NCBI RefSeq assembly: GCF_046736075.1
Contig: NZ_CP177163.1
Location: 3,596,001 to 3,660,000 of the forward strand
Reading direction: 5' to 3'
DNA from: Stenotrophomonas sp046736075
GTDB taxonomy: Bacteria; Pseudomonadota; Gammaproteobacteria; Xanthomonadales; Xanthomonadaceae
DNA length: 64,000 nucleotides
The translations under genes and the position numbers were made by a program. Numbering within the stretch: the stretch's first letter is position 1; each line of letters opens with the position of its first letter. This document shows, piece after piece, positions 21,085-33,400 of the stretch. The notes under the pieces are model-generated. The model was given only the letters and a program-made list of their open reading frames with translations, was not told the DNA's origin and did no database searches.

Positions 21085-21791
21085 TGGTTGCTATCCCGAT
21101 TCGATGGGGCTTGGGCAAGCTGGCAGAACGCGCGGCGGCAGCTGCCGCCGCAGCGGCCGCCGCAAATGCTGCTAGGGAGGCTGTCAAAGACAAGCCGGGA
21201 ACCAGAGCCCGAGAGGTAGATTGTTCAGAGACGCCGGACGCGGCGGATTGCAATAAGTGTCTCTTGGTCGAGGGCAGGGTTGGTCAACCATCCACTCCGC
21301 GTTACGTCACTAGGGGCACGCGGATCAACTACGACTACCAACTTCAAATCGCCAACATGCATGCAGCTCCGGAGAGGTTTGGCTACGTGAGGCGAGGTGA
21401 CAATGCCGATGAAATCTTAAACATCGACATGGAAGAAATTAAAAGCATATTTGGCCGGGGCGGTAGATACACCACGCTTGAGTGGATATTCGCTACAAAA
21501 TCCTTTGATGGCTTCTGGCGAAGTCGATGCACCGTAGTAGAAGCCAAGGCCAATTTCGGGCACTTTTTCGACGAGGACGGCGACTATGCCAAGCCCTTCA
21601 CGGGGGCAGTCGTCAATAGTTGGGGTGCCACATTCGCCAATCAGGAAATCACCATTGCACCGACGAAACCTCAAGGAAAGCTGGAATGGCATTTCATGAG
21701 TCCTGCGGCGCACGCTGCTGCCTTGGTTGATGCAGGGCTGCCCGCGACGAATGTGTTCTTTACTCCCTTCGTACTGGGCAGCTTTCCATGA
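21084..21791 (+). CDS. Type VI secreted nuclease effector, Tox-REase-5 family (TseT-like)
   Basis: A 235-residue toxin starting at a GTG seven bases after AAAGGAG. Residues 15-32 are an alanine-rich helix (eleven consecutive Ala), a possible chaperone- or PAAR-binding segment. From residue about 50 it matches the restriction-endonuclease-fold toxin 5 family: CNKCLL, RINYDYQLQIAN, EWIFATKSFDGFWRSRC, then the PD-(D/E)xK-type active site VVEAKANFGHFFD with E153 and K155. Predicted to cut DNA in the target cell. The next gene, overlapping by four bases, is the matching immunity protein. Base composition is lower in GC than neighbouring housekeeping genes, a sign of transfer. Confidence 0.85.
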   Translation: MVAIPIRWGLGKLAERAAAAAAAAAAANAAREAVKDKPGTRAREVDCSETPDAADCNKCLLVEGRVGQPSTPRYVTRGTRINYDYQLQIANMHAAPERFGYVRRGDNADEILNIDMEEIKSIFGRGGRYTTLEWIFATKSFDGFWRSRCTVVEAKANFGHFFDEDGDYAKPFTGAVVNSWGATFANQEITIAPTKPQGKLEWHFMSPAAHAAALVDAGLPATNVFFTPFVLGSFP

Positions 21792-22525
21792 ATGTGAACT
21801 TGGCAATACGTGTTGATCCGTTGGTCCTGATGCCTCATGCATTTCTCGACACATCAAAAGCATGGCTCAGTCAATTGGGTGAAGCTCACCATGATTTCGC
21901 AGAATGGTGGGCGGTGCCCCGTGGTCCGAGAGACGCCTTCGTCCCGTTCAGTGCTCGCGAACAGATGCTTGCTCGACTTCAGGCCGATCACAATCAGTTG
22001 AGCGGAGAACTTCCCGGAGGCCTCAGAGACGGTGCAGTAGACAGCGTCGTGCTGACGAACGCCGGGAACGAAAAGGACTGGGCTCGAAGGGGAAAAGTCG
22101 CGCTGTTTCTCAATTTTGCCAAGGGGCAGATTCGACTGCGGATAGGCAAGGTTGAGAAGGTCTACGACCATCCGGGGCAGGTGCTCTGGAGTCTGTTGGC
22201 TACTGTGACAAAAGGCAGCCGTGTACGCTTTGCGCAAACCAACGTGCAACAGAAGGTCGGGGACGAGCTGCTTCTTTACAGCATTCATCGTGCCCCGTTC
22301 CTTCACCGGGAATACCTGGGCTGGATGGGCTACGTGGATCAATCAGTTACCGCTGCACAGGTTCCCGAGGCCGCGAGGTTGGAACGCCAGGGCAACGGCA
22401 CACTCATTCTCGCGACAGACTTCCTCGATCTAGGCAACCCCGCCGCTATCAAGCAGGCCAACAAGGTGGAAATGAGCCTGGTAGATTTGGACCTGCTGCC
22501 TGTGATTGACCCTTCGTTGCGGTAG
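21788..22525 (+). CDS. Imm52-type immunity protein (TsiT-like)
   Basis: A 245-residue protein without signal peptide, encoded directly behind the Tox-REase-5 toxin with an ATGA overlap. Its beta-rich make-up, the start NLAIRVDP, and the C-terminal LGWMGYVDQSVT with a closing ILATDFLDLGNPAAIKQANKVE segment fit the Imm52 family, the usual partner of this toxin. It should bind and block the nuclease in the producing cell and in siblings. Co-translation with the toxin is expected from the overlap. Confidence 0.8.
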   Translation: MNVNLAIRVDPLVLMPHAFLDTSKAWLSQLGEAHHDFAEWWAVPRGPRDAFVPFSAREQMLARLQADHNQLSGELPGGLRDGAVDSVVLTNAGNEKDWARRGKVALFLNFAKGQIRLRIGKVEKVYDHPGQVLWSLLATVTKGSRVRFAQTNVQQKVGDELLLYSIHRAPFLHREYLGWMGYVDQSVTAAQVPEAARLERQGNGTLILATDFLDLGNPAAIKQANKVEMSLVDLDLLPVIDPSLR

Positions 22526-23168
22526 GTCAGGCGCAACCCGCGCCTATAGCGTACGGCGCGTCTGCGAGATGGCCGATACGGTCGCACGTTCACTGCAAAT
22601 TCGGATCAATCAGATGTTGACGATGCAGGCAGTGATCGCCGGTAAGAACAAGGTTTCTCTGCCGGCCATCAACGACGCTTGGCGTTCCGGGCGTCGATAA
22701 CCGGAACGCCGGGCGCACGTCAAAGCCATCTGCCGCCAATTGGGCCACAGCGGCTTCACTGCTTTCTGCAACGATGACGAGACCGTTTTCCAGGGCCGTT
22801 GCTGCTTGGGTTGAAAGAAGAGATAAGCCGAGCCGTGAGGTTTTGGTTGTGCCCAGCCCATAGAAGCTGGCGCTGAGTGAGCGGGGGCGTTTGAAGGTTG
22901 AGAAGCATCCCGGCAATGCCGGCAGACGTGGCGTCGTTCTGTCCGCTGATCTTGTTCAGCTTCCTGCAAACGAAGCCCGCAGTCGTGGCCGTTCAGGAGG
23001 GTGCCAGGGGGCGTCTTTAACGGCGCGCGGAGGTGCCCGAAATTCTGCTTGACAGCTATCGGGCCAGGCTCCATCTTGCGCCGTCCGTTCAAGCGATTCC
23101 GGGTGTTTCGCGCGCCGTGGGGCCGGTTGGAGCGGGGGGAGATTCAGGGACGAAATCCGGGGAAGCGC
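22526..23168. other. Gap between the effector cassette and the type I secretion operon
   Basis: About 640 bases with no gene I can support. A forward frame ending at 22700 (LQIRINQMLTMQAVIAGKNK) and reverse frames around 22600-22900 (ATALENGLVIVAESSEAAVAQL) have protein-like pieces but no consistent start, ribosome site or family, so decayed genes are likely. This is the right edge of the insert; GC rises again near 23.0 kb. Confidence 0.4.
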
Positions 23169-25339
<2,171 letters not shown>

Positions 25340-25343
<4 letters not shown>

Positions 25344-26764
25344 AACACATTTTCGGCGCCGCCGGGGAGTTCCTCCGGCGCTATCGCCATGCCTTCGGCG
25401 CGGCCTGGAAGGTCCGCCGGCAGCTGGACCCGCCGCAGCGCAGCGAGGACGAACTGGCCTTCCTGCCCGCGCAGCTGGAACTGGTGGAGCGCCCCAGTTC
25501 GCCGGCCGCGCACTGGACCATGCGGATCATCATCGGCTTCTTCTGCGTCGCGTTGGTGTGGGCGACCGTGGGCAAGCTGGACATCGTGGCCGTGGCGCCC
25601 GGCAAGACCGTGGTCGGCAGCCGCACCAAGGTGATCCAGCCGGCGGAGACGGCGGTGGTCCGGCGCATCCTGGTGCGCGACGGGCAGGTGGTGAAGCAGG
25701 GCGACCTGCTGGTCGAACTGGACGCCACCGCCACCGGGGCCGACTACCGGCAGGCCGACGAGGCGCTGGTCAACGCGCGGCTGGCCGAGCTTCGTCATGA
25801 AGCGATGGCCGACGGCCTGGACAGCGGGCGCCTGCCGCCCGCGCCTGCAGCCGAGCAGGGGCTGCCCGACGACGAGCTGCAGGCGACCTGGCAACTGGTC
25901 GCCAGCGACTTCGCCTCGTTCCAGGCGCAGCAGCAGCGCCTGCAGACCACGGTGGCCCAGCAACGCGCGCAACTGCAGACGGTGCGCACCCAGATTGCGC
26001 CGCTGGAGCAGAGCCTGGCGATTGCCCGGGAGCGGGTGGCCGACCTGGAGCAGCTGCTGGAAGGCAACTTTGTGAGCCGCCACGAGTACCTGGCGCGCAA
26101 GCAGGAAATGGTGGAGATGCAACGCGCGCTGGTGGCGCAGCAGGCGCAGCTGATCGAGTCGCAGACGGCCATCGCCGGTGCGCAGGAAGAACTCCGGGTG
26201 ATGCAGGCTGACATCCGCCAGAAGACGTACGACGGGCTGCGCCAGGCGCGCGAGCAGATCGGCCAGTACACGCCGCAGCGCGACAAGACCCGGCAGCGCG
26301 ACCGGCAGATGCTGCTGCGCGCGCCGGTGGACGGCACCGTGCAGCAGCTGGTGGTGCACACCGTGGGCGGCGTGGTCACGCCCGCGCAGGCCCTGATGGC
26401 CATCGTGCCCAGCGAAGAACATCTTGAGGTCGAGGCGACGGTGCTGAACAAGGACATCGGCTTCGTGCGCCCGGGCCAACGCGCCACGGTGAAGATCGAG
26501 AGCTTCCCGTACACCCGCTATGGCTACCTGGAAGGCATCGTCGAGACGGTGTCCCATGATGCCGCGCAGGACGAGAAGATGGGCCTGGTGTTTCCGGCGC
26601 GGGTGAAGCTGCGCGACGCCAGCCTGATGATCGACGGGGTCAAGGTGGCGCTGACGCCCGGCATGAGCCTGAGCGTGGAGATCAAGACCGGCAAGCGCCG
26701 GGTGATCGACTACCTGCTCAGCCCCTTGCGACAGCACGGCAACGAAGCGCTGCGGGAACGATGA
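25340..26764 (+). CDS. Type I secretion membrane fusion protein, HlyD-like
   Basis: A 474-residue adaptor linking the ABC exporter to an outer membrane TolC-type channel. A short cytoplasmic N-terminus (residues 1-55) precedes one membrane helix (IIIGFFCVALVWATVG, about 58-74). The lipoyl half-motifs flank long coiled-coil helices (about 170-320, rich in Gln/Arg/Glu), and the C-terminal beta-barrel contains DKDIGFVRPGQRATVKIESFPYTRYGYLEG, a HlyD signature. The ATG overlaps the exporter stop (ATGA). No TolC gene is in this operon; the one at 37.8 kb belongs to a different operon but could serve. Confidence 0.95.
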
Positions 26765-26776
26765 GGCCGATGCCCG

Positions 26777-27457
26777 ATGCGCGCTCGACGCACTCTCACT
26801 GCCGTGCTGCTGTGGCTGCCGCTACTGGCCGCGTGTTCGCGCGCGCCGCAGGCGCCCGACCGCCAGGCATCCGCTGACCGCGCGCGTTTCGAGCAGGGCG
26901 TGCTCGTGTTCTGCGGCCAGGCGTTCCGCCTGGGCGACGGCGAGCGCTGGCCCGGCGACGCGCAGGTCTCGCCGATCTTCAGCATTGGCCAGACCACGCT
27001 GACCCTCGAGGCGGCCGGCGCCAACGCCGCGCTGCACACCGATCTAGGCCGGGCATTGCCGCGGACGCCGGGTGCCGCACCGCTGTCGGGCCAGGTCGCC
27101 ATCGTGCTGAACTGCGATGCCCCCGCCAACCGCGCGCTGGCCGATCCGGCGCGGGAGCAGTGGGACGCGCGGATTCCCCATCCCGACCTGGACCTGCTGC
27201 AACTGCGGGGCGGCAGCCGTGCCGGCCCGACCGGGCAGCAGGTGTACGTGCCGTTGCGCACGCCGTGGCGGATGCCCGACGGCGCGCCGTACGTCCTGAC
27301 CTGTTTCGCCGATGCGCAGGACCGGCCGGTCCGGTGCGGCGCACGGTTCAAGCGGGCACGCGTTTCCGTCTCCTACACCTATCCGGCGGCGTCCAACCTC
27401 GGCCGCTGGAAAGACATCGATCTGCTGGTCCGCGACATCCTCGACATCAAGGAGTGA
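26777..27457 (+). CDS. Putative lipoprotein inside the RTX secretion operon
   Basis: A 226-residue protein with a signal peptide ending in LLAAC (lipobox, Cys20). The mature domain is rich in Pro, Arg and Asp with several cysteines (LVFCGQAF, VLNCDAP, LTCFADAQ, VRCGAR) that may pair in the periplasm, and a C-terminal RWKDIDLLVRDILDIKE helix. No family is recognised. It lies 12 bases after the HlyD-like gene and 3 bases before the RTX gene, so it is most likely part of the secretion or surface display of that protein, for example a surface anchor or assembly factor. That role is inferred from position. Confidence 0.75.
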   Translation: MRARRTLTAVLLWLPLLAACSRAPQAPDRQASADRARFEQGVLVFCGQAFRLGDGERWPGDAQVSPIFSIGQTTLTLEAAGANAALHTDLGRALPRTPGAAPLSGQVAIVLNCDAPANRALADPAREQWDARIPHPDLDLLQLRGGSRAGPTGQQVYVPLRTPWRMPDGAPYVLTCFADAQDRPVRCGARFKRARVSVSYTYPAASNLGRWKDIDLLVRDILDIKE

Positions 27458-27460
27458 TTC

Positions 27461-30400
27461 ATGGCTGTGTTTACCCTGGAACAGATTGACTACATCACCG
27501 AGCGCCTGGCCCAGGGGCCCGGCGCGGTGCAGTTCAGCGATGCCTATCTGACCATTGCCGGTTTCCTGGAGGGGCAGGCCGGCGCCGAAGCGGTGCGCCT
27601 GTGGTTCCTGGGCGCCGCGCAGGCGAACGGCAACACCGGTCCGTATGCGGAGGTGATCCGTGGCTATACCAAGCGCCAGGCCGAACTGCGTGGCGTGTCC
27701 GTGACCGATCAGCTGATGCAGGAGGCCTCCAACGAGGTGGCCCGGCGGGTGCTCACGCAGATCCGCGACCAGGGGCAGCTCTCGCTGCTGGATATCGCCA
27801 ACAGCGATGCCCCGGGCGTGGGTGAGACCGTGTTCCCGGACAAGGTGGGTGACACCGTGTTCGATGTGAACTCGGCGTGGGCCGGTTCCCTGCTGTTCCT
27901 GCCGCTCGGTTCCAACCAGTCCTGGCGCCTGTTCTCCGCCGGCGCGGCCAATGCGGTGGACACTCTGGATGACTGGAAGAACATCCTGTTCGCCTACGAT
28001 TCGTTCGTGCATGCGATCCGGTCCGTCAACGCGCCGGTGATCAACGGCAGCGAGATCGACCTGTTCATGCCCGGTCTGTCGTTGATGATCCAGAACGAGC
28101 ATGTCATCGACGCGGGGTTGATCTTCAACGACCTTCCGGTCGGCACCTGGATGGACCTTGCGGGTGACGTGGCCAGCAACCTGACCCGTTCCAGCGACTA
28201 TGAGTTCGGGCCCAAGCTGGCCACCATGTTCAAGGGCACGGTGCTGGAAGCGCCGTTTGCCACCATCGGTGCCTACGGCATGGCCGAGACGGTCAACATG
28301 CTGTTCAGTGCGTACCTCGGTCGCCCCGAGCGCAGCGTGACCGACGCCAACTACGCGGCCTCGCTGACCCAGTTCTTCGCCCAGCTCACCCCGGACCAGA
28401 CCAAATCTCTGGAGATCCGTTTCCTCGGCGGTCTCAACGCAACCCAACTGCAGCAGCAGGCGCTGGGTGACATCCGCGTGCGCAATGCGCTGGCCAGCCT
28501 GTCGGTGTTCGCGCTGCAGCCGCTGGACAGCCGCGCCGACGCGCTGGCGCTGTACGACCAGACCACCGGCGAAGGCAGCATCACCCAGGAATGGATCCAG
28601 TCGCGCAGCGCGTTCATGAGCTTCCTGGACATGTACCGCAGCGACCGCGAGACCGATGGCGTGCTGAGCCTGACCGCCGTGCCGCTGGGCGATCTGCTGT
28701 TCAAGGCGCGTGCCGGCAGCACCGACATCGACCTGATGGTCGATGGCCTGGACCTTGGCCTGGTCAAGGCGCGCCGCATCCACTTCGGCGGCGACGCTGC
28801 CGACCTGCTGGTGGGCGGCGACGGCAACGACCGCCTGTTCGGCGGTGCCGACGATGACTCGATCACCGCCGGTGGCGGCGACGACTACCTGGAAGGCGGC
28901 ACCGGTGGCGACCTGCTCAACGGCGGCAGTGGCGTGGACACGCTGATCGGCATGTCCGGCAACGACGTGCTGATTGGCGGCGACGGCAACGACCGCCTTG
29001 AAGGCGGCCTGGGCTTCGACCGCTACGAGTTCGGCACGAGCGGGGAGCAGGTGGCCAACCAGAAGGACGTCATCCGCGACCTCGACGGGCAGGGCGAGAT
29101 CGTATTCGGCGGCGTCGTGGTGGGCGCGATGCAGCGGCTGGGCAAGGATGCCTGGGAATCGGCGGACAAGCGCTTCCGTGCCGTGGTCGCCACGGTCGGC
29201 AGTGCCTACCACCTGACGGTGATCGACACCCAGACCAACAACCGCGTCGAGATCGAGCGGTGGACGCAGGGCGGCCTGGGGCTGACCCTGCCGGGCATGG
29301 GCGAGGCGTTCCAGCCGCCCGGCGTCAATGCGCATTCCAAGTGGGACGGCGATGAGATCCCCGAGCTGGGCGTCATCAACGGCGTGTTCCAGGGCACCGA
29401 TACGCCCACCGCGTACTACACCGGTTTCGGCAGCGACACCATCACCGCCGGCGACGGCATCGACATGATCAACGGTGGCTCGGGCAGCGACATCATCAAT
29501 GCCGGCGGCGGCAACGACCTGATCGTGGAAGTGGCCAAGACCGCGCGCCGCCTGGAGTACTGGTCGGCAAACAACCTGCCCGGCGAGAACCTGGCCAGCG
29601 GCCTGGGTTTTGTGATCCGCAAGCAGAGTGGCGACGCGTCGGATGCGCGCACCTACTACTCGGATATCTACTTCGGCGTCGTCGGCTCGCACAATGCGAG
29701 CATGGGCGGCGGCCCCGAGTGGTTCCCCAACGCGGAGCTGTTCGCGGACGGTGGCGACATCATCGACGCCGGCGCGGGCTCGGACATCGTCATGAGCGGC
29801 GAGGGCGATGACATCGTCAATGGCGGCACCGGCAATGACGTGCTGTTCGGCGGTCACGACAACGACATGCTGTTCGGTGACGACGGCGACGACCTCATCC
29901 GCGGTGATCTCACCGAGGGAACGCTGGCGTACTCGCAGTTCGAGAACCTGTCCTCGCGCGCCAGGCACGATGGCAACGACTACATCGACGGTGGTGCAGG
30001 CAACGATGAGTTGTGGGGCGACGGCGGCCACGACCAGATCTGGGGCGGGCAGGGCGACGACATCCTTGTGGGCGACACCAAGGAACTGGATGCGGCCCGC
30101 CACGGCAACGACGTACTGCACGGCGGCGATGGACAGGACCAGATCTGGGGCGGCGGCGGCAATGATGTGATCGACGGCGACGCAGGCGACGACACCATCT
30201 ACGGCGATTTCATCGCCAGCGAGCTGGCGCTGCAGCATCACGGCAACGACCGCATCAACGGCGGCGCCGGCATGGACTACATCGACGGCCAGGGGGGGGA
30301 CGACCTGATTGACGGTGGCGACGGCGCCGACACCCTGGTGGGTGGGGCGGGCAACGATACGATCAGTGGCGGCGCCGGCTACGACATCATTGTCGGCGAC

Positions 30401-33400
30401 GATCTGGACAGCGACGCGGCCGAGCATGGCAACGACGTGATCGATGCGGGGGATGGCGACGACGTCGTCGCCGGCATGGGCGGCAACGATGCCCTGCTGG
30501 GTGGCAACGGCGATGACGCGCTGTACGGCGATGACGAGTTCAATCTCCACACGGGCAACGACGCGCTGTACGGCGAGGCCGGCAACGACTACCTGCACGG
30601 CGGTCGTGGCGATGACCGGCTCGATGGCGGCACCGGCAACGACACGCTGATCGGCGGCCAGGGCAACGATACCTATGTGTTCGCCCGCGGCGATGGGTTC
30701 GACACCGTCCAGCAGCTGGCCGACGCCGACGCCGGCAACGACCAGGTGCGCTTCACCGGCGCAACGCTGAGCCAGGCAGTGCTCCGCCGCAATGGCGACG
30801 CGCTGGTGGTGGAGCTGGGCCCCGATCAGGCGGTGCGCCTGGAAGGCTTCCTGGCCAACACCGGCTCGGCCCACACCCTGGTCTTCGCCGATGGCCAGAC
30901 CCTCGACCGGGCCGCGGTGATGGCGCTGGTGAACACGGCCACGCCCGGCGCGGACCACCTGCTCGGCGGCACCGGCAATGACGAGCTGCACGGCGAAGGC
31001 GGCAACGACCGTGTCGAGGGCGGCGCAGGCAACGATGCGCTGTACGGCGAGGACGGCAATGACATCCTGCTCGGCGGCGAGGGCAACGACCACCTGCGCG
31101 GTGGCGCCGGCGACGATGTCCTCGACGGCGGTGCGGGCACCGACACGCTGGACGGCGGCGCCGGCACCAACACCTACCGCTATGGTTCCGGCTACGGCAG
31201 CGATGTGATCAAAGCGAGTGACCCGACGGAAGTCCGGATCGTGAATCTGGTCGATTTCCTCGGGCCGGACGGGCTGCTGTTCGGCGTTGAAGCCGGCGCG
31301 CTGCGGATCACCACCGGCAATGGAGAATCGCTCACCATCGAGAAGTACACCGGCAACGACAGCGTGCCGGTGAAGATCTACTGGGCCGATGGTCGGGAGC
31401 TTGAGGCCGCGGAAATGTGGAGTGGCGGCAACCGCATCTTCCTGCACGGCTACGACGACCAGGCCATCCACGGCTACGGCGGCGATGACTGGATCTGGAC
31501 CGGCTATGGTGCCGATACGCTGTATGGCGATGAAGGCGACGACACGCTGGTGGCCGACCTGAACGATGACGTGGTGTTCGGCGGCACGGGCAACGACCTC
31601 ATCTACGGTGACGGCTACGACGTTGTCATGGAGCACCCGTCGGGCGGAGCGGACAGGCTCTACGGCGGCGAGGGCGACGACACGATCATGGCCAGCGCCG
31701 GCGACGATCTTCTGTACGGGGGGCAGGGCAACGATACCTTGAGGGCGGGGAGTGGCGACGACTACCTGGAAGGCGGTGTCGGCAACGACCAGATGTACGG
31801 CAGCGATGGCAGCGACACGTTCCGCTTCAGCGCCGGCGATGGACGTGACACGGTGCACGACTACGGCTGGAACACCAGCGATGTCGATCGCATCGTGTTC
31901 GATGACACGGTCTCGGCAGCGGACATTGTGGTTACCCGGAGCTACCGCGACGGAACCCACCTGACCCTGGTGAACCTGAAAACCGGCGACCGCCTGACCA
32001 TCGAAGGCTTCTTCGACACCTACGGTCCCAACGGCTTCCAGCGCATCGAGGCGGTGATCTTCGCTGACGGCACCGTGTGGACGCCGCAGATCCTGCGCGA
32101 GATGTACATGCAGGGCTCGCAGTTTGACGACAACCTGTTCGGCCACTACGGGAACGGGGATGTCATCGACGGTGGCGTGGGGCACGACCGCATCACCGCG
32201 CTCGATCACGACGACACCCTGCGCGGGGGCTCCGGCAACGACCTGCTGACCGGCGGTGGCGGCAACGACATCCTCGACGGTGGCAGCGGCAATGACATGC
32301 TGATCGGCGATGCCGGCAACGACCGCTACCGCTTCGGCATCGGCTCGGGCCTGGATTTCATCCGCAACGGCAGCGGTCTGGCCGGCGACCTGGACGTGAT
32401 CGAGCTGGGGGCCGGAATCGGCGTCGCCGATGTCCGCGTCGCGCGCTCGGGCGACGCGCTGGTGATCGACCTGCCAGGATCGGAGGATCGCCTGATGGTG
32501 CTCAATCACTTCGGTAAGGACGGCTACTACGGGGGCGCGGTGGATGCACTGCACTTTGCCGACGGGACGGTGTGGACGCGTGCCGACATCCTGCAGCACC
32601 TGGGCCCGGACCTGCCGCCCATTTCGGTGGAGTACGACGGGTGGAGCTACACCGAGCACCGCGGTGGGCAGGCCTACTACATCGGGGTCCAGGACGCGCA
32701 GGGCGCGTTCCAGGGTGACGCGTCGTCGTCCACCCTGTTCGACGTCGGCAAGATGACGCTCAACCGCCAGGCAGGGCTGAGCAACATCTACCTGTACGGC
32801 GGATCGGTGTCCGACACGTACGTGTTCGGCCTGGGGTATGGCAGCCACACCGTCGAGGATCAGGGCGGCATCGACGTGCTGCGTTTCAACCTCGAGATCG
32901 CACCGGGCGACCTGGCGGTGATGCGCTATGGCGATGAGCTGTTCTTCCAGTTGAACGAGGAGGACACCCTGCAGATTCCGGACTACTTTGCCGGCCGCAA
33001 CGCGATCGAGTCGTTCCGCTTTGCCGATGGCACTGTCTGGGACGCTGCGGCGATCGCGCAGCGCGTGGTGCTCGGCGATATGACGTCCACGGGCACGCAG
33101 GGCAGTGACACTCTGTTGGGCGGTGCGGGCAACGATCGCCTGTACGGCCTGGGCGGCAACGACGTGCTCGAGGGCGGCGACCGCGCCGACCTGCTCGACG
33201 GCGGCGAAGGCGCCGACATCATGCGCGGCGGCGCCGGCAGCGATACCTACATCGTCGACAACGTCGGCGATGTGGTGATCGAGGAATTCGTCTGGGGCGC
33301 CAGCGAGGCCAGCATCAACACCGTGCGCGCCAGCGTCGACTTTGTGTTGGGGGAGCAGCTGCACTGGCTGGTGCTGGAAGGCAGCGGCAACCTGAGCGGC

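Noticed and set aside
22590..22916. Reverse-strand frame of 108 codons in the gap before the type I exporter
   Set aside because: No ribosome site, no recognised family, and an equally long alternative frame overlaps it; more likely decayed sequence.
23001..23168. Extended N-terminus of the HlyB-like exporter
   Set aside because: The 56 extra codons are Arg-rich and unlike any exporter; the ATG at 23169 begins the family-like sequence.
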